DNA of 64,000 nucleotides from Bifidobacterium aerophilum (GCF_010667685.1 NZ_WHZW01000007.1:1-64000), one strand, 5' to 3'; counted from the first letter of the stretch, positions 35,362 through 44,249 are shown. Numbers and translations are program-made. The notes: a model not told the origin generated them from the letters alone.

Positions 35362-35513
35362 AGTCGCCTCCCTCCCTTATTGCGATGTGGATTACATTAC
35401 ACTCGGTCAACCGGATTGCCGCGTTCTCGTTGTCTGCTGTCGTCTGAAGATGACGGATTCCGCTTCGATTGGCATGAATCCCGGATAGGCGGTCATCATG
35501 GAATCCGTCCGGC

Positions 35514-36836
35514 ATGGTGCCGATCCGCGGAGTCCTGTGGTGGTTTGTCATGAATCCGTATCCGAATGGTCACGATGACCGGTCGCGTCAGCGTCGAACG
35601 ACGGTCATCGTGCTTGCGTTGGTGGCGCTGTGCGGCGTGTTGGGCATCGTGCTGACCCCTCCGGGGTCGACACCGGACGTGTGGGCGCACGTGTACCGTG
35701 TGGACGCGATGCTCAACGGCGACGTGATCGCCCGCCCGGTACGCGCGGCGTCCGACTATCATCCCGACGCGGAACACAACACGGGCGGCTGGGTCGACGA
35801 TGACGTGGTCGCGTTCTCGCTGGCCAACGATCGCCATTACGTATCCGGTTTGGTGAACGCCTCGTCCGTCACCGTACGCGACGGACAGCACAGCGAGGTG
35901 CCGTTCGACAACACCGCCGTGTATCCGCCGATCGCGTACCTGCCGCAGCTGGCCGCCTTCGCCGCCGGACGGCTGCTGCGATTGGACGCGACGTGGCGGT
36001 TCTATCTCGCCGAGGTGTTCCAGTTGGCCGTCTATCTCGCGGCGGTGTGGGTCGGACTGCGCTTGCCGGACGGGATTTCGCTCCGTTGGTTTCGTCTGTC
36101 GGCCGGGTTGTTGGCCGTGTGCCTGGCGGTGCCGGATTCGTTCATGTTCTCTCCCGACTCGACGGTGGTCGCACTGTCGCTGCCTTTGGCCTGCATGCTG
36201 GTCCGATGCCTGCAAGGCAATCGGCTCGGCGTCGGCGACTGCGTGCTGTTGTCCGGAACGACCGGGGTGCTGGCGTTATCGAAGTTCGCGTATGCGCCGT
36301 GTCTGCTCATGGCGTTGCTGCCGATGATCGTCCGTCGTCGTATGCCCATGCGTTCACGGCTTGTCCTCGTCACCGGGTGCGTGCTGCCGGTTATGTTGTT
36401 GCTGGCGTGGTTGAGACTTGGAACCGGGTTCGCCACGAACCCGTCGCGTGTCCCGTACGACGAGGTGCTGCGACGGCAACAGGAACTGCTAGCTGCTCCG
36501 CACAGGTTCCTGCCGCGGATGTTCTACAGCATCATTCACCTGCAGGGCTGGTCATGGTGGGAACCGCCACTGCTGTTCCGGTTTTGGACGCTTACCGTTG
36601 CGGCCCTGACGCTGACCGTCATCGTATGGAGACGTGATCGACAACGCCTGTTGTTCTGGCTGATGTCTTGGATATTGATCATGGGCTGCGTGACGTTGGT
36701 GTACGTGGCGATATGGACGCAGTTCACGCTGACTGGACAGGCCGGTGTCGTCGGCATCAACAGCCGATACTTCCTGCCGCTGGCCATGCAGTGTGTTGAC
36801 GCGTTACGCGCGATCAGAGAGAACCTCGCACGGTAA
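35514..36836 (+). CDS. Multi-span membrane protein, DUF2142-like
   Basis: 440 aa from the first ATG, or 428 from the ATG at 35,550; neither has a strong SD. After one N-terminal span comes an extracytoplasmic domain (about 45-135) with DVWAHVYRVDAMLNGDV and a YPPIAYLPQ segment, then eight or nine further spans. This arrangement is that of DUF2142 glycosyltransferase-like membrane proteins (related to the GT-C fold, with the acidic residue after span 1). A role in cell-surface glycan assembly is possible. It is shorter than many members (about 450-550 aa). Confidence 0.65.
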   Translation: MVPIRGVLWWFVMNPYPNGHDDRSRQRRTTVIVLALVALCGVLGIVLTPPGSTPDVWAHVYRVDAMLNGDVIARPVRAASDYHPDAEHNTGGWVDDDVVAFSLANDRHYVSGLVNASSVTVRDGQHSEVPFDNTAVYPPIAYLPQLAAFAAGRLLRLDATWRFYLAEVFQLAVYLAAVWVGLRLPDGISLRWFRLSAGLLAVCLAVPDSFMFSPDSTVVALSLPLACMLVRCLQGNRLGVGDCVLLSGTTGVLALSKFAYAPCLLMALLPMIVRRRMPMRSRLVLVTGCVLPVMLLLAWLRLGTGFATNPSRVPYDEVLRRQQELLAAPHRFLPRMFYSIIHLQGWSWWEPPLLFRFWTLTVAALTLTVIVWRRDRQRLLFWLMSWILIMGCVTLVYVAIWTQFTLTGQAGVVGINSRYFLPLAMQCVDALRAIRENLAR

Positions 36837-36912
36837 TTGGTTGCCATCGTTCGAGGGGTCGCCGGTATCGGTATGAATCGACTTCATCAGCCGCGATTCA
36901 ATCGTGTTGCAA

Positions 36913-37821
36913 TCAGATTTTTGGCTTGGCCGTCGGATCGCCGACTTCGTTCTCGTCCAGACCGACGGCGGTGAGGAAACTGCCTTTCAGATCGCCGCCG
37001 TTCATCTGCCAGCGACGATCGTTGATCGTGACGGTGGGCGTGGAGAAGCCGTTCCTGCCCGGAGCATAGAGTTCCGGACGAAGTATCGTATAATCGTCCG
37101 CCGCCTTCAGCCATGCCCGGTACCGGTATCGGCCATCGAAAGCTTTGTCCACTGTTGCCTTGTCTGCGCCGGCGTCGAGTGCCTGTTGTTTGAGCTGGTC
37201 GTCGGTCACGTTGCGGTATTCGCTGAGTTCGCCGGGCTGAAAGTCTTGCGCGTAGATGTTCATCAGATATCCGAGCAGATGGTCGGGGTTCGGGTCCTGC
37301 TGCGCGATCGTGACGGCCGCGTTGAACGCGCGGGTCGAATACTCATCGCTGCTTTTGTAATCCTGGAACGTCATGAAATGCAGATCGAGATTGATCTGCC
37401 CCGCGTCCAGCATGCTCTTGATCGTCGGATCGAGCGTGCGGCTCACCAATGCGCAGCCCGGGCACAACGGTTCCAGATACATGCCGACGGTCGGTACGTC
37501 GTCGATCTTGCTGCCGTACCCGTTCTTGGAGATCAGGATGCCTCCTTGGTCGTCCGCGATCGGCGGCTTGATCTTGACCTTACGCAAAGCATCATGTGCG
37601 GCCTGTTCCGATTGCGGAGCGTCCTCCGTGGCGGAACGATTGACCGACATGCTGCGATACAGAGCAACACTGCACACGGCCAGCAGAACGGCGATGATCG
37701 CGACGGTCAACATTCCGATGATGGTCTGCTGACGGCGTTCCGCCGCTGAAACCGTCATGCCGTTGCGAGAATTCTGTCGTTGCGTATTGCTGCGTTTCAC
37801 CCCTCCATGATGAGTGCTCAC
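36913..37821 (-). CDS. Membrane-anchored DsbA-like thioredoxin-fold protein
   Basis: 302 aa. One N-terminal span (about 34-56) anchors an outer thioredoxin-fold domain. The active site is EPLCPGCALV (Cys-Pro-Gly-Cys, about residues 119-122), and the cis-Pro region is NGFSTPTVTIN. Between them is the DsbA-type helical insert. Such proteins form or shuffle disulfides in exported proteins. The start is uncertain: GTG at 37,821 has no SD. A relic of this gene's 5' end lies at 39,230-39,345, and its upstream region shares an element with 40,510. Confidence 0.85.
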   Translation of the reverse strand: MSTHHGGVKRSNTQRQNSRNGMTVSAAERRQQTIIGMLTVAIIAVLLAVCSVALYRSMSVNRSATEDAPQSEQAAHDALRKVKIKPPIADDQGGILISKNGYGSKIDDVPTVGMYLEPLCPGCALVSRTLDPTIKSMLDAGQINLDLHFMTFQDYKSSDEYSTRAFNAAVTIAQQDPNPDHLLGYLMNIYAQDFQPGELSEYRNVTDDQLKQQALDAGADKATVDKAFDGRYRYRAWLKAADDYTILRPELYAPGRNGFSTPTVTINDRRWQMNGGDLKGSFLTAVGLDENEVGDPTAKPKI

Positions 37822-37867
37822 GCGGGATCACGCTAATCGGAGGAGCATCTGTCAACCAAAGACGACA
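37822..37867 (-). promoter_or_regulatory. Shared upstream element, copy A (DsbA-like gene)
   Basis: On the minus strand TGTCGTCTTTGGTTGACAG (37,867-37,849) contains a TTGACA -35 box, followed 17 nt later by CGTGATCCC. The 19-mer is identical at 40,528-40,510, where CGCGATTCCC follows at the same distance. A diverged copy is at 39,325-39,281. Confidence 0.65.
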
Positions 37868-38024
37868 CGAAACGGCATGTGACCGGCTGTCCGAGAAAGA
37901 ATCCTCGTTGAATGTCACGATCTATTGCAGCGTCTTGCAATGAGGCTTGCAACGGGCCGAATACGCAGTCATGTCTGATATCATGATGACTTTATCTGCC
38001 AGCACCGCTTTCAGGAGGTTCACG

Positions 38025-38591
38025 ATGTTGTCTACCGCTTGGGGCGACGAAAGCATCAGAAACAAGGATCTGGATCACCCTTGGTATCTGATGGGCGCAT
38101 CTCTGATCGAGGGGAATCTGGACTCTATCAGAAGCGAACTCATGCGGTTGAAACCCGCCGGTGCGAAGAAACTGCACTGGCACGATATGACGCCACGATT
38201 CAAAAACGAGGTAATCAAATCCTTGGAGGGCATGGAATCGCTTCACATCATCGTGGTAGGCGAACGGATGACGCATATGAAGGACGAACGTGCGCGTCGC
38301 AAGTGTCTGGAACGGCTGCTTCCCATCCTTGAGGGCTACGGCATTGAACAGCTGGTCTTGGAAGCAAGGACCGATGTTCTGAATAAGGCGGATAACGCGC
38401 ACAGAATGCAACTGGAGCGTATGGGTGTGGTCTCGCGAATCAGAATCACTCATATGCGAGGGGATGCCGAGCCGCTTCTGTGGCTGCCGGATCAGGCTCT
38501 TGGAGCGTATGTGGACACCAGACTGGGCTTGCAGGATTTCAATCTGTTCACCGACACCAAGGTCATCGACGAGCAGGTTGTATTGACGTAG
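38025..38591 (+). CDS. DUF3800-like protein
   Basis: 188 aa, AGGAGG before the ATG. The N-terminus STAWGDESIRN followed by a YLMGASLIEG strand resembles DUF3800 proteins, whose conserved DES motif lies in an RNase H-like fold. An acidic residue set further on (VLEARTDVLNKADN, LLWLPDQALGAYVD) fits the same fold. Members are found singly and in phage-defence or mobile settings; a nuclease role is suspected but not shown. No linked gene is obvious. Confidence 0.65.
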   Translation: MLSTAWGDESIRNKDLDHPWYLMGASLIEGNLDSIRSELMRLKPAGAKKLHWHDMTPRFKNEVIKSLEGMESLHIIVVGERMTHMKDERARRKCLERLLPILEGYGIEQLVLEARTDVLNKADNAHRMQLERMGVVSRIRITHMRGDAEPLLWLPDQALGAYVDTRLGLQDFNLFTDTKVIDEQVVLT

Positions 38592-38710
38592 ATACGCGGA
38601 GACCGGGTCCCGTGAATCACGGGAGCACCGGTCTCAACTTCCATATCCCCGCAGGGCTGGCTCTAGGAATTATCTTATATCAGCCTGCTGACGTGATGCG
38701 TGCATGTCAA

Positions 38711-39124
38711 CTACCGACGACATATGCGTCTGACTGCCGCCGCATAACCCATGATCAGGAAGACAAGCAGCCATAGGATCAACACCAGTATCCCGGTAAG
38801 TGGATGGCCTACCGCAGTCGCCTCGCGTATCGCCTCCGGATAGAACAGTTCATTCGTGGCAGGTATCAGATAGATGATGAACGGTTTGAGCAGCATGGGC
38901 ACGAACACGTAGATGGACAGGCCGAGCAGCACGCTCCTTGCAAACAAGGACAGCGACAGCACTGCGATGCCGTTCGTCACCGCCAACAACAGGTATTGGA
39001 ACACAAAGCGACCGGTATCGCCAATCCCATAGATGATGCCATTGCCGACGGTATTCAACACGGTCAGGAACAGTCCGGCGATGACAATGATCGCGGCTTT
39101 CCCCACCATCAGGTCATAGGCCAT
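38711..39124 (-). CDS. Membrane protein, probably a frameshifted remnant
   Basis: 137 aa with three or four hydrophobic spans and a basic C-terminus. Just upstream (about 39,125-39,220, minus strand) another frame encodes a further hydrophobic stretch (VIYCAGVSLLPSLLNVLILV) that ends at a stop beside this ORF's start. A one-base shift would join them, so the ORF is likely the 3' part of a broken membrane-protein gene. That gene in turn abuts the relic 5' end of the DsbA-like gene. Family not recognised. Confidence 0.5.
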   Translation of the reverse strand: MAYDLMVGKAAIIVIAGLFLTVLNTVGNGIIYGIGDTGRFVFQYLLLAVTNGIAVLSLSLFARSVLLGLSIYVFVPMLLKPFIIYLIPATNELFYPEAIREATAVGHPLTGILVLILWLLVFLIMGYAAAVRRICRR

Positions 39125-39229
39125 GCGGCAACGTCACGACGAGTATCAGCACGTTCAACAGTGACGGCAACAACGAGACGCCGGCGCAGTAGATCACGGT
39201 CGCGTGTACGTCCCCGATCGCGAACGGCC

Positions 39230-39325
39230 AAGGACGGTTGCGTATTACTGCATCTCACTCCTCCATGATGATTACCCACCCGGGATCACGCCAATCGAAG
39301 AGGTATTTGTCGTCCAAAGAAGACA
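39230..39325 (-). pseudogene. Relic of the 5' end and promoter of the DsbA-like gene
   Basis: On the minus strand the upstream part matches copy A of the shared element at 36 of 45 positions, followed by the first dozen codons in recognisable form: HHGGV, one or two changes, then SNTQ. After that the similarity ends. It is a partial duplication of the 37,770-37,870 region. Confidence 0.65.
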
Positions 39326-39403
39326 TGAGACGGCGGTAATCATTGCTAGCCAGGGTTACTCATCACAAAAACAAGCGGTTTCTCATCGGGATCAGCCCTG
39401 ACC

Positions 39404-39781
39404 CTATGCCTGCGATTCCAAATAGTGTTTCCTAGCGTCGAGATTCGCAATGATCCCGCAGATGATTAGCCAGGTGACGAGTATGGCGGCGAGAGCGAGG
39501 AGCATCCACCACCAGATCATGCTCATGGTATTGATGTCACGGGCCGCGATCATGCCTACCACCACGTCCACCGGCATCAGGGAGACCAATACACCGCTGC
39601 CGAGGAACACGAACACGTATTTGCGGTGTATGTATTCCCATGTTTCATCCGAGGCGATGGTCCAACGGGTCTTGATGCCGATCTGGTAATTCCGCTCCAA
39701 TCGGCCATTCCTTGCATCCCGATAGGCGGAAAAGCACAACTGCGCCGACCATGCAAACAAAGCAGTCAATATGATGAGCAT
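39404..39781 (-). CDS. SdpI-family membrane protein
   Basis: 125 aa; the ATG at 39,781 has AAAGG 10 nt upstream, so it is preferred over the ATG at 39,814. Three hydrophobic spans. After the first, the motif NYQIGIKTRWTIASDETWEYIHRK matches the SdpI family pattern (Asn, Gly-Ile-x-Thr, Trp-Thr, Trp, His-Arg). SdpI of Bacillus subtilis protects against the SdpC killing factor and works as a signalling receptor. Here immunity or envelope-stress function is possible. It lies in a group of membrane-protein genes upstream of which a two-component system is found. Confidence 0.8.
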   Translation of the reverse strand: MLIILTALFAWSAQLCFSAYRDARNGRLERNYQIGIKTRWTIASDETWEYIHRKYVFVFLGSGVLVSLMPVDVVVGMIAARDINTMSMIWWWMLLALAAILVTWLIICGIIANLDARKHYLESQA

Positions 39782-39943
39782 GATTCGAATCCTTTCTTTC
39801 TGGTACTGTTCCATTTCAGAGGTAGACAGTGGTAACCATCATTTCTTTGGGTCGAAGACCGCCATCAACTGCGCGGTGTCGATGCTGTCGCGTAGCTGAT
39901 GTCGACACCAGCGCAATGTCGGAAATCAGAACGCTCCTTCTCA

Positions 39944-40426
39944 TCATGTCTCTCGTGTCTTGCGCAACAGATCTTTGGCGATGACCGAAACCACCACATA
40001 CAGCACGCAAGGTAATGTCAGGCCCCACGCCAGATACTGCAGCGGCTGAATGTCAAATACCAAGGCGATGGTGAACATGTTGACGCACAAGTTGATGCAG
40101 ATGACGAATGTTATCTTCGTTGCGATAGCGTCGGATCTATCGGCGAGCAACCGGTCACGGGCATCCGGTTCCAGCCGCTCGGCCACTTTGCCGCGATATG
40201 CGAATCCTCCTGCGGCAAGCGAGCCGGCGCCCAGCAGCAGAAACGTGACCGCCATTGATCCGGAGGTCCAGAACCATTCCACACTCCATCCGTACCGAAT
40301 CAGGCCGCATACGGCCAATACGACGGAATACAGCGCAAGGGTTCCCGCCGCCGCGAATAGACGCCACCTTCCTTCGCTTATGCCCGCGTGCCCATTGCGG
40401 GAGTCTTGCATAGTGTTATCGGCCAT
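39944..40426 (-). CDS. Hypothetical four-span membrane protein
   Basis: 160 aa from the ATG behind GAGGAGG. A polar N-terminus is followed by spans at about 22-43, 51-72, 105-125 and 130-150. A basic/acidic loop (RLEPDARDRLLADRSD) lies between spans 2 and 3. I do not recognise the family, though the layout is like accessory proteins in bacteriocin-immunity groups. The shared upstream element (40,510-40,528) lies about 85 bp before its start. Confidence 0.65.
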   Translation of the reverse strand: MADNTMQDSRNGHAGISEGRWRLFAAAGTLALYSVVLAVCGLIRYGWSVEWFWTSGSMAVTFLLLGAGSLAAGGFAYRGKVAERLEPDARDRLLADRSDAIATKITFVICINLCVNMFTIALVFDIQPLQYLAWGLTLPCVLYVVVSVIAKDLLRKTRET

Positions 40427-40463
40427 GATTGGCCTCCTCTTCGAGGTTTGGCGCTTTCCATAC

Positions 40464-40528
40464 ATCAATGATGACTGCAGAAGGGGAATCGCGCCACTTA
40501 TAGCAATCCCTGTCAACCAAAGACGACA
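40464..40528 (-). promoter_or_regulatory. Shared upstream element, copy C
   Basis: Minus strand: TGTCGTCTTTGGTTGACAG (40,528-40,510), 17 nt after TTGACA, then CGCGATTCCCC. Same spacing as copy A. Confidence 0.6.
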
Positions 40529-40607
40529 ATGGTAACGTCCGTTATCGTTTGAGGCCGCCAGTGATGCGAACTCCATAGTGACATGCGTTGTGCGCGCATA
40601 CAACGTG

Positions 40608-40628
40608 CTGTCAAGCAATCGCATGACA
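40608..40628. repeat. Dispersed 21-bp motif, second copy
   Basis: 20 of 21 positions match 33,801-33,821. TGTCA and TGACA ends; the minus strand contains TTGACA. It lies between the histidine-kinase stop and the membrane-protein gene. Confidence 0.6.
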
Positions 40629-40657
40629 GCGGATTCGGGAGTCTGGAATCGTATGTC

Positions 40658-41935
40658 TTACTGCTGAGATGGATCGGACGGCAAAGTCGCGTGCAGAACC
40701 CATGTGCCATCTTCGGCGGAGGTGTTGATCGAACCGCCAAGAGCGGCGAACCGGGTGCGATGCAGGGACAATCCTTTGCCTGAATGGGGCTTGTCCGGCA
40801 GGAGGGAGTGTTCGGCGATGTCGTTGACCTGATCGACGGACAGGCCGTCACGGTTGCGGCGCACGACCGTGTGGTATTCGCCGGACGGGTCGCCGTGCAC
40901 CGCGATGTCGGTGTACAGCTCTCGCAATAGGTCGATCACGGCGGACTCACGTTCGCGAGTGACATCGTCCGCATCCGTCGACTTGCCCGCGGGTAGATTG
41001 TCGATCAGCGTCGACTCTCCAGCGAAACCAAGCTGGGACAGATATCGGTCGCCACGGTCCAGTACGTCGCGGATACGATCAGGAAACGCGGTGCAAGGCA
41101 AAGACGCTGCGACCGAGTTTTCGGTATCGTCGCCGCCGTGACCATTCCCGATAGAATCATGTTCCTTCCCGGTATCAGTGGCATCAGTGCCGTCACTGTT
41201 CCCGTCGAGCATGTCGATGACCGTGCGCACCTCGCCGAGCGTGTCGATCGTGCGTCGGTACAGATCATCGAACAACGCCGTATGTTGTTCGTCGTTCGCT
41301 GAACGCGACCGCTCGTAGTCCAATCGCATGGCCATGTATGCGAGATTGTTCGTCACCGCATCATGGATCCGGCTTGCTGCCCGTGCGTCGCGGCGCATGG
41401 CCTCCACACGGTCTCGCTCCCGCTCGTAACGCAGTTGATCCTGTTCTGCTTGCACGGCCACGGCTCTCCACGACATCGCGCGGCCGAACGCGTACACCAC
41501 GAAGAACGACACCAGCAGCATCACGTAGTCGCCGAACGGGATGCCGGCGCGCGCCGCGACCATCCAACGCACCGCGGCGATCATTGGCGGCATCAGCATC
41601 CACCATCGCAACCTGCCGTATCGACCGACCGCCGCCAACGCGACCCACATGCCGTAGAACAGACTCGCCCCGCTCATGTCCGGCAGGAACGCGCACCCTA
41701 CATACGTGACCGCGACCGCCACGCTCATCGGCAGCGGATAGAACGGCAACACCAAAAGACACAGTATGTGTATGACCGTCAGCACCGTGGTCGCCACGAG
41801 CTGCGCGGGATACTCGACCATCTCCAACACCGTCAACCCCGCGGACAACAGCACGACGCACCACATGACCGGCCCCACACCGGCGGCACGGACACGCTCA
41901 CCCGCGCGGCGAACTAATCCTGCAGCATCAGCCAT
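40658..41935 (-). CDS. Sensor histidine kinase, NarL/DesK type, with degenerate ATPase domain
   Basis: 425 aa. Five or six membrane spans (about 20-160), a coiled-coil linker, then the HisKA_3 phospho-acceptor box RIHDAVTNNLAYMAMRL (His about 190). An Asp/Gly-rich insert (about 245-275) precedes the ATPase part. In the N-box (ELYTDIAVH) the usual Asn is Asp, and the later Gly box is GKGLSLHRTRFAALGG. So ATP binding may be altered. The start overlaps the stop of the response-regulator gene by 22 nt; the pair is one operon with the regulator first. Confidence 0.85.
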   Translation of the reverse strand: MADAAGLVRRAGERVRAAGVGPVMWCVVLLSAGLTVLEMVEYPAQLVATTVLTVIHILCLLVLPFYPLPMSVAVAVTYVGCAFLPDMSGASLFYGMWVALAAVGRYGRLRWWMLMPPMIAAVRWMVAARAGIPFGDYVMLLVSFFVVYAFGRAMSWRAVAVQAEQDQLRYERERDRVEAMRRDARAASRIHDAVTNNLAYMAMRLDYERSRSANDEQHTALFDDLYRRTIDTLGEVRTVIDMLDGNSDGTDATDTGKEHDSIGNGHGGDDTENSVAASLPCTAFPDRIRDVLDRGDRYLSQLGFAGESTLIDNLPAGKSTDADDVTRERESAVIDLLRELYTDIAVHGDPSGEYHTVVRRNRDGLSVDQVNDIAEHSLLPDKPHSGKGLSLHRTRFAALGGSINTSAEDGTWVLHATLPSDPSQQ

Positions 41936-42615
41936 TCGGCCACCGCCTGCGTCCGGTTCCGCGCGCCCAGCTTCTTCGCCGCGCGCATCACATACGTCTT
42001 CACCGACGACTCGCCAACGCCAAGCATCTCGCCGATCTCACGCGAACTGCGCCCCTGCGCGCACAAGCGCATGACCTCACGCTCACGCTCCGTCAGAGAC
42101 ACAACGGCCGCGGGCGCAGTCGCCGAGCGTGTAGCGGAATCGATATCAGCGCCGGTACCTTCATGTTTCGCGAGCAGCGCATGCGACTGCGCGGCAGTCA
42201 GCTCGGACACATACCTGGTGCGCGGCATGCGACCGTTGGCCAGCGCGACCGCCGCCTCGCAGACATCCTTCACCCGCGCCTTGTCCATCACACACTGCGC
42301 ACCCGCGGCCAACGCGTCGGCCGCGTAATGCTCCAGCGAGAACGACGTGACGCCGATCAACGCGACATCGGCCGTCGCCGCACGCACCTGCCGGCACACC
42401 TCGACGCCGCTCAACCCCTCCAACGACATATCCACCAGCAGCACATCCGGACGCGAATCGGCCGACAGGCAGCGGGCGACCGCATCCCGGCCACGCCGGC
42501 ACGCCCACGTCACGTCGACCTCGGGAAGATCACGACGAACCAGCAACGTCAGCATCGTCAACGTCAACTGGTCGTTGTCCACCACCGCAAGGCGGAACCG
42601 TCTCCTGTCGTACAT
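41914..42615 (-). CDS. Response regulator, NarL/FixJ family
   Basis: 233 aa from the ATG at 42,615 (longer starts at 42,630 and 42,645 exist). The receiver domain has the acidic pair VVDNDQ, phospho-Asp in LLVDMSLEG, Thr/Ser in GVTSFS and Lys in VMDKARV. The C-terminal LuxR-type HTH is LTEREREVMRLCAQGRSSREIGEMLGVGESSVKTYV (broken here only by reading; about 165-215). It should act with the overlapping kinase. Local target promoters could be those with the shared TTGACA element. Confidence 0.92.
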   Translation of the reverse strand: MYDRRRFRLAVVDNDQLTLTMLTLLVRRDLPEVDVTWACRRGRDAVARCLSADSRPDVLLVDMSLEGLSGVEVCRQVRAATADVALIGVTSFSLEHYAADALAAGAQCVMDKARVKDVCEAAVALANGRMPRTRYVSELTAAQSHALLAKHEGTGADIDSATRSATAPAAVVSLTEREREVMRLCAQGRSSREIGEMLGVGESSVKTYVMRAAKKLGARNRTQAVAEWLMLQD

Positions 42616-42641
42616 ACGCCACCATCCCATGACAAATCCGG

Positions 42642-43286
42642 TCAACGGACATCATATCGACGGGAACACTCCGCTTGCCATTCGGCGGAGGTGATGATGC
42701 GGAGGGTCTCGTCGTGGTATTCCTTGATCAGCGGGAAATGGTTGCGCTTCGACTCGCCGGCGATTTTCATGCCGCATTTCTCCATCACGCGGCCGGACTG
42801 CGTGTTATCCGTGTAGTGGGCGCCCCACACGGCGTCGACATGCAGCGTGCCGAACGCGTAGCCGAGCACGGCGCGCAACGCCTCGGGCATGTATCCCTTG
42901 CCCCAGAACGGGCGGCCGATCCAATAGCCGAGTTCCAACGCGTTGCCGCCGACGTATCGGGCGTAGCGTTCGTCGAGCGCGCGGTCCGGTCCGTCGTCGA
43001 TGTGACGGAGCGGCTTCAATTCGATGCATCCGATGGGCTCGTCAACGTCGGCATCGACTCCCGTGGCCGCGATGTCCCGAATGGTGATGGCCCAGTTGTG
43101 CTCGGCCGGGGAAAACACGTCGCGGATGACCCGCATGCTCTCCTCAGCGTCCTGATGCGGCGGCCATCCGCACAACATCCCGATCTTCGGATCCGAAGCG
43201 TACCTGAACAGTGCGGCCGTCTCGTCGCGGTCGTCGATCTTCCACGGGCGCAACAGCAGACGCGTGGTTTCGATGATGTCGTTCAT
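42642..43286 (-). CDS. GNAT acetyltransferase, RimJ/RimL type
   Basis: 214 aa from the ATG behind GGGAG. ETTRLLLRPWKIDD at the start, ELGYWIGRPFWGKGYMPEAL and NTQSGRVMEKCGM are the family's landmarks (acetyl-CoA motif Gly-Lys-Gly-Tyr). Members acetylate ribosomal protein N-termini or small molecules. It nearly abuts the response-regulator gene but its link to it is unclear. Confidence 0.9.
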   Translation of the reverse strand: MNDIIETTRLLLRPWKIDDRDETAALFRYASDPKIGMLCGWPPHQDAEESMRVIRDVFSPAEHNWAITIRDIAATGVDADVDEPIGCIELKPLRHIDDGPDRALDERYARYVGGNALELGYWIGRPFWGKGYMPEALRAVLGYAFGTLHVDAVWGAHYTDNTQSGRVMEKCGMKIAGESKRNHFPLIKEYHDETLRIITSAEWQAECSRRYDVR

Positions 43287-43543
43287 CGGATCTCCCAACA
43301 TAATCGGCGTGTACGGAATCGTATACCGACATTACACGGTTGTGCTTGATTACCGAGGAGATCCATGATGCTTGCCCGGGCGAGTACATGCGGTTGCGGT
43401 AACGGATGCTACGGATTACGGATCGTCTTGATCGATGGTTCGACGGGGAGTCCCGCACACGGAAGGCGTCGATTCAGCGAACCTGGCGGCGGTATAGCAT
43501 GTTCCTTATCGATGATGACGATCGAAGACGGGAGCTACCGAAG

Positions 43544-44176
43544 ATGAGCATGGATAATACCGGCAGCAACGACGAATCCGTTGGCATTGCGCGGCGGCCG
43601 AAGCGACGGGACGACGAGCGTACGGTTGCCGGCGAACATCGTCGTATGCGGCGGGCGGACCGGGAGATCGTCGACCGTGAACAGATAGCTGAGATCATCG
43701 GCCGGTGCGACATCGTCGACATGGCGTATGTGGATGCCGAAGGGCTGACGATCGTGCCGTTGAACTTCGGGTACGACTATGATCCGGCGACCGGCGGCCT
43801 TACGCTGTGGATGCATTCGGCTTCACGCGGGCGCAAGCTCGACGCGATCCGCGCGGCCGGGAATCGCCTGACCGTATCGTTCGCCATGCGCGCGGACTGC
43901 GAGGTGATCGAAGGGCGGACCGCATGCAACTGGGGCGAGGCGTTCACGTCGATCGTCGGCGACGGCGTCGCCTCGATCGTGGACGATCTCGACGACCGCC
44001 GACGCGGCCTGCGGCTGCTTATGGCGCACCAGGCGCACATGCCGCACGTCACGTTCACCGACGCGCAGGTGAACAGTGTCACGGTGTGGAAGATCGAGTC
44101 GACCCGGCTCACGGCGAAGTCGCATGCCAAGCCGAATCGCGTCCGCAATAGCCGACCGGACGAAAACCGAGATTGA
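43544..44176 (+). CDS. Pyridoxamine 5'-phosphate oxidase-like flavin-binding protein
   Basis: 210 aa from the ATG behind GGGAG; longer open frames upstream have no SD. A basic, Arg-rich 40-residue N-terminus precedes the split-barrel domain: CDIVDMAYVDAEGLTIVPLNFGY, then LTLWMHSASRGRKLDAI, with the FMN phosphate-binding Ser-Arg-Gly-Arg-Lys. Similar proteins include nitroimidazole-resistance (NimA-like) proteins. The C-terminus is also basic. Enzymatic role unknown. Confidence 0.82.
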   Translation: MSMDNTGSNDESVGIARRPKRRDDERTVAGEHRRMRRADREIVDREQIAEIIGRCDIVDMAYVDAEGLTIVPLNFGYDYDPATGGLTLWMHSASRGRKLDAIRAAGNRLTVSFAMRADCEVIEGRTACNWGEAFTSIVGDGVASIVDDLDDRRRGLRLLMAHQAHMPHVTFTDAQVNSVTVWKIESTRLTAKSHAKPNRVRNSRPDENRD

Positions 44177-44179
44177 GAT

Positions 44180-44218
44180 GCTGAGGCGCGGAACCGTGCA
44201 TGGATCCGCGCCTCAGCC
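44180..44218. terminator. Bidirectional hairpin between convergent genes
   Basis: GCTGAGGCGCGGA pairs with TCCGCGCCTCAGC. No T run; a weak terminator serving the flavin-protein gene and the aldo/keto reductase gene. Confidence 0.6.
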
Positions 44219-44249
44219 GTCATCGATGACGAATCAGAGAGTCAGTAGG

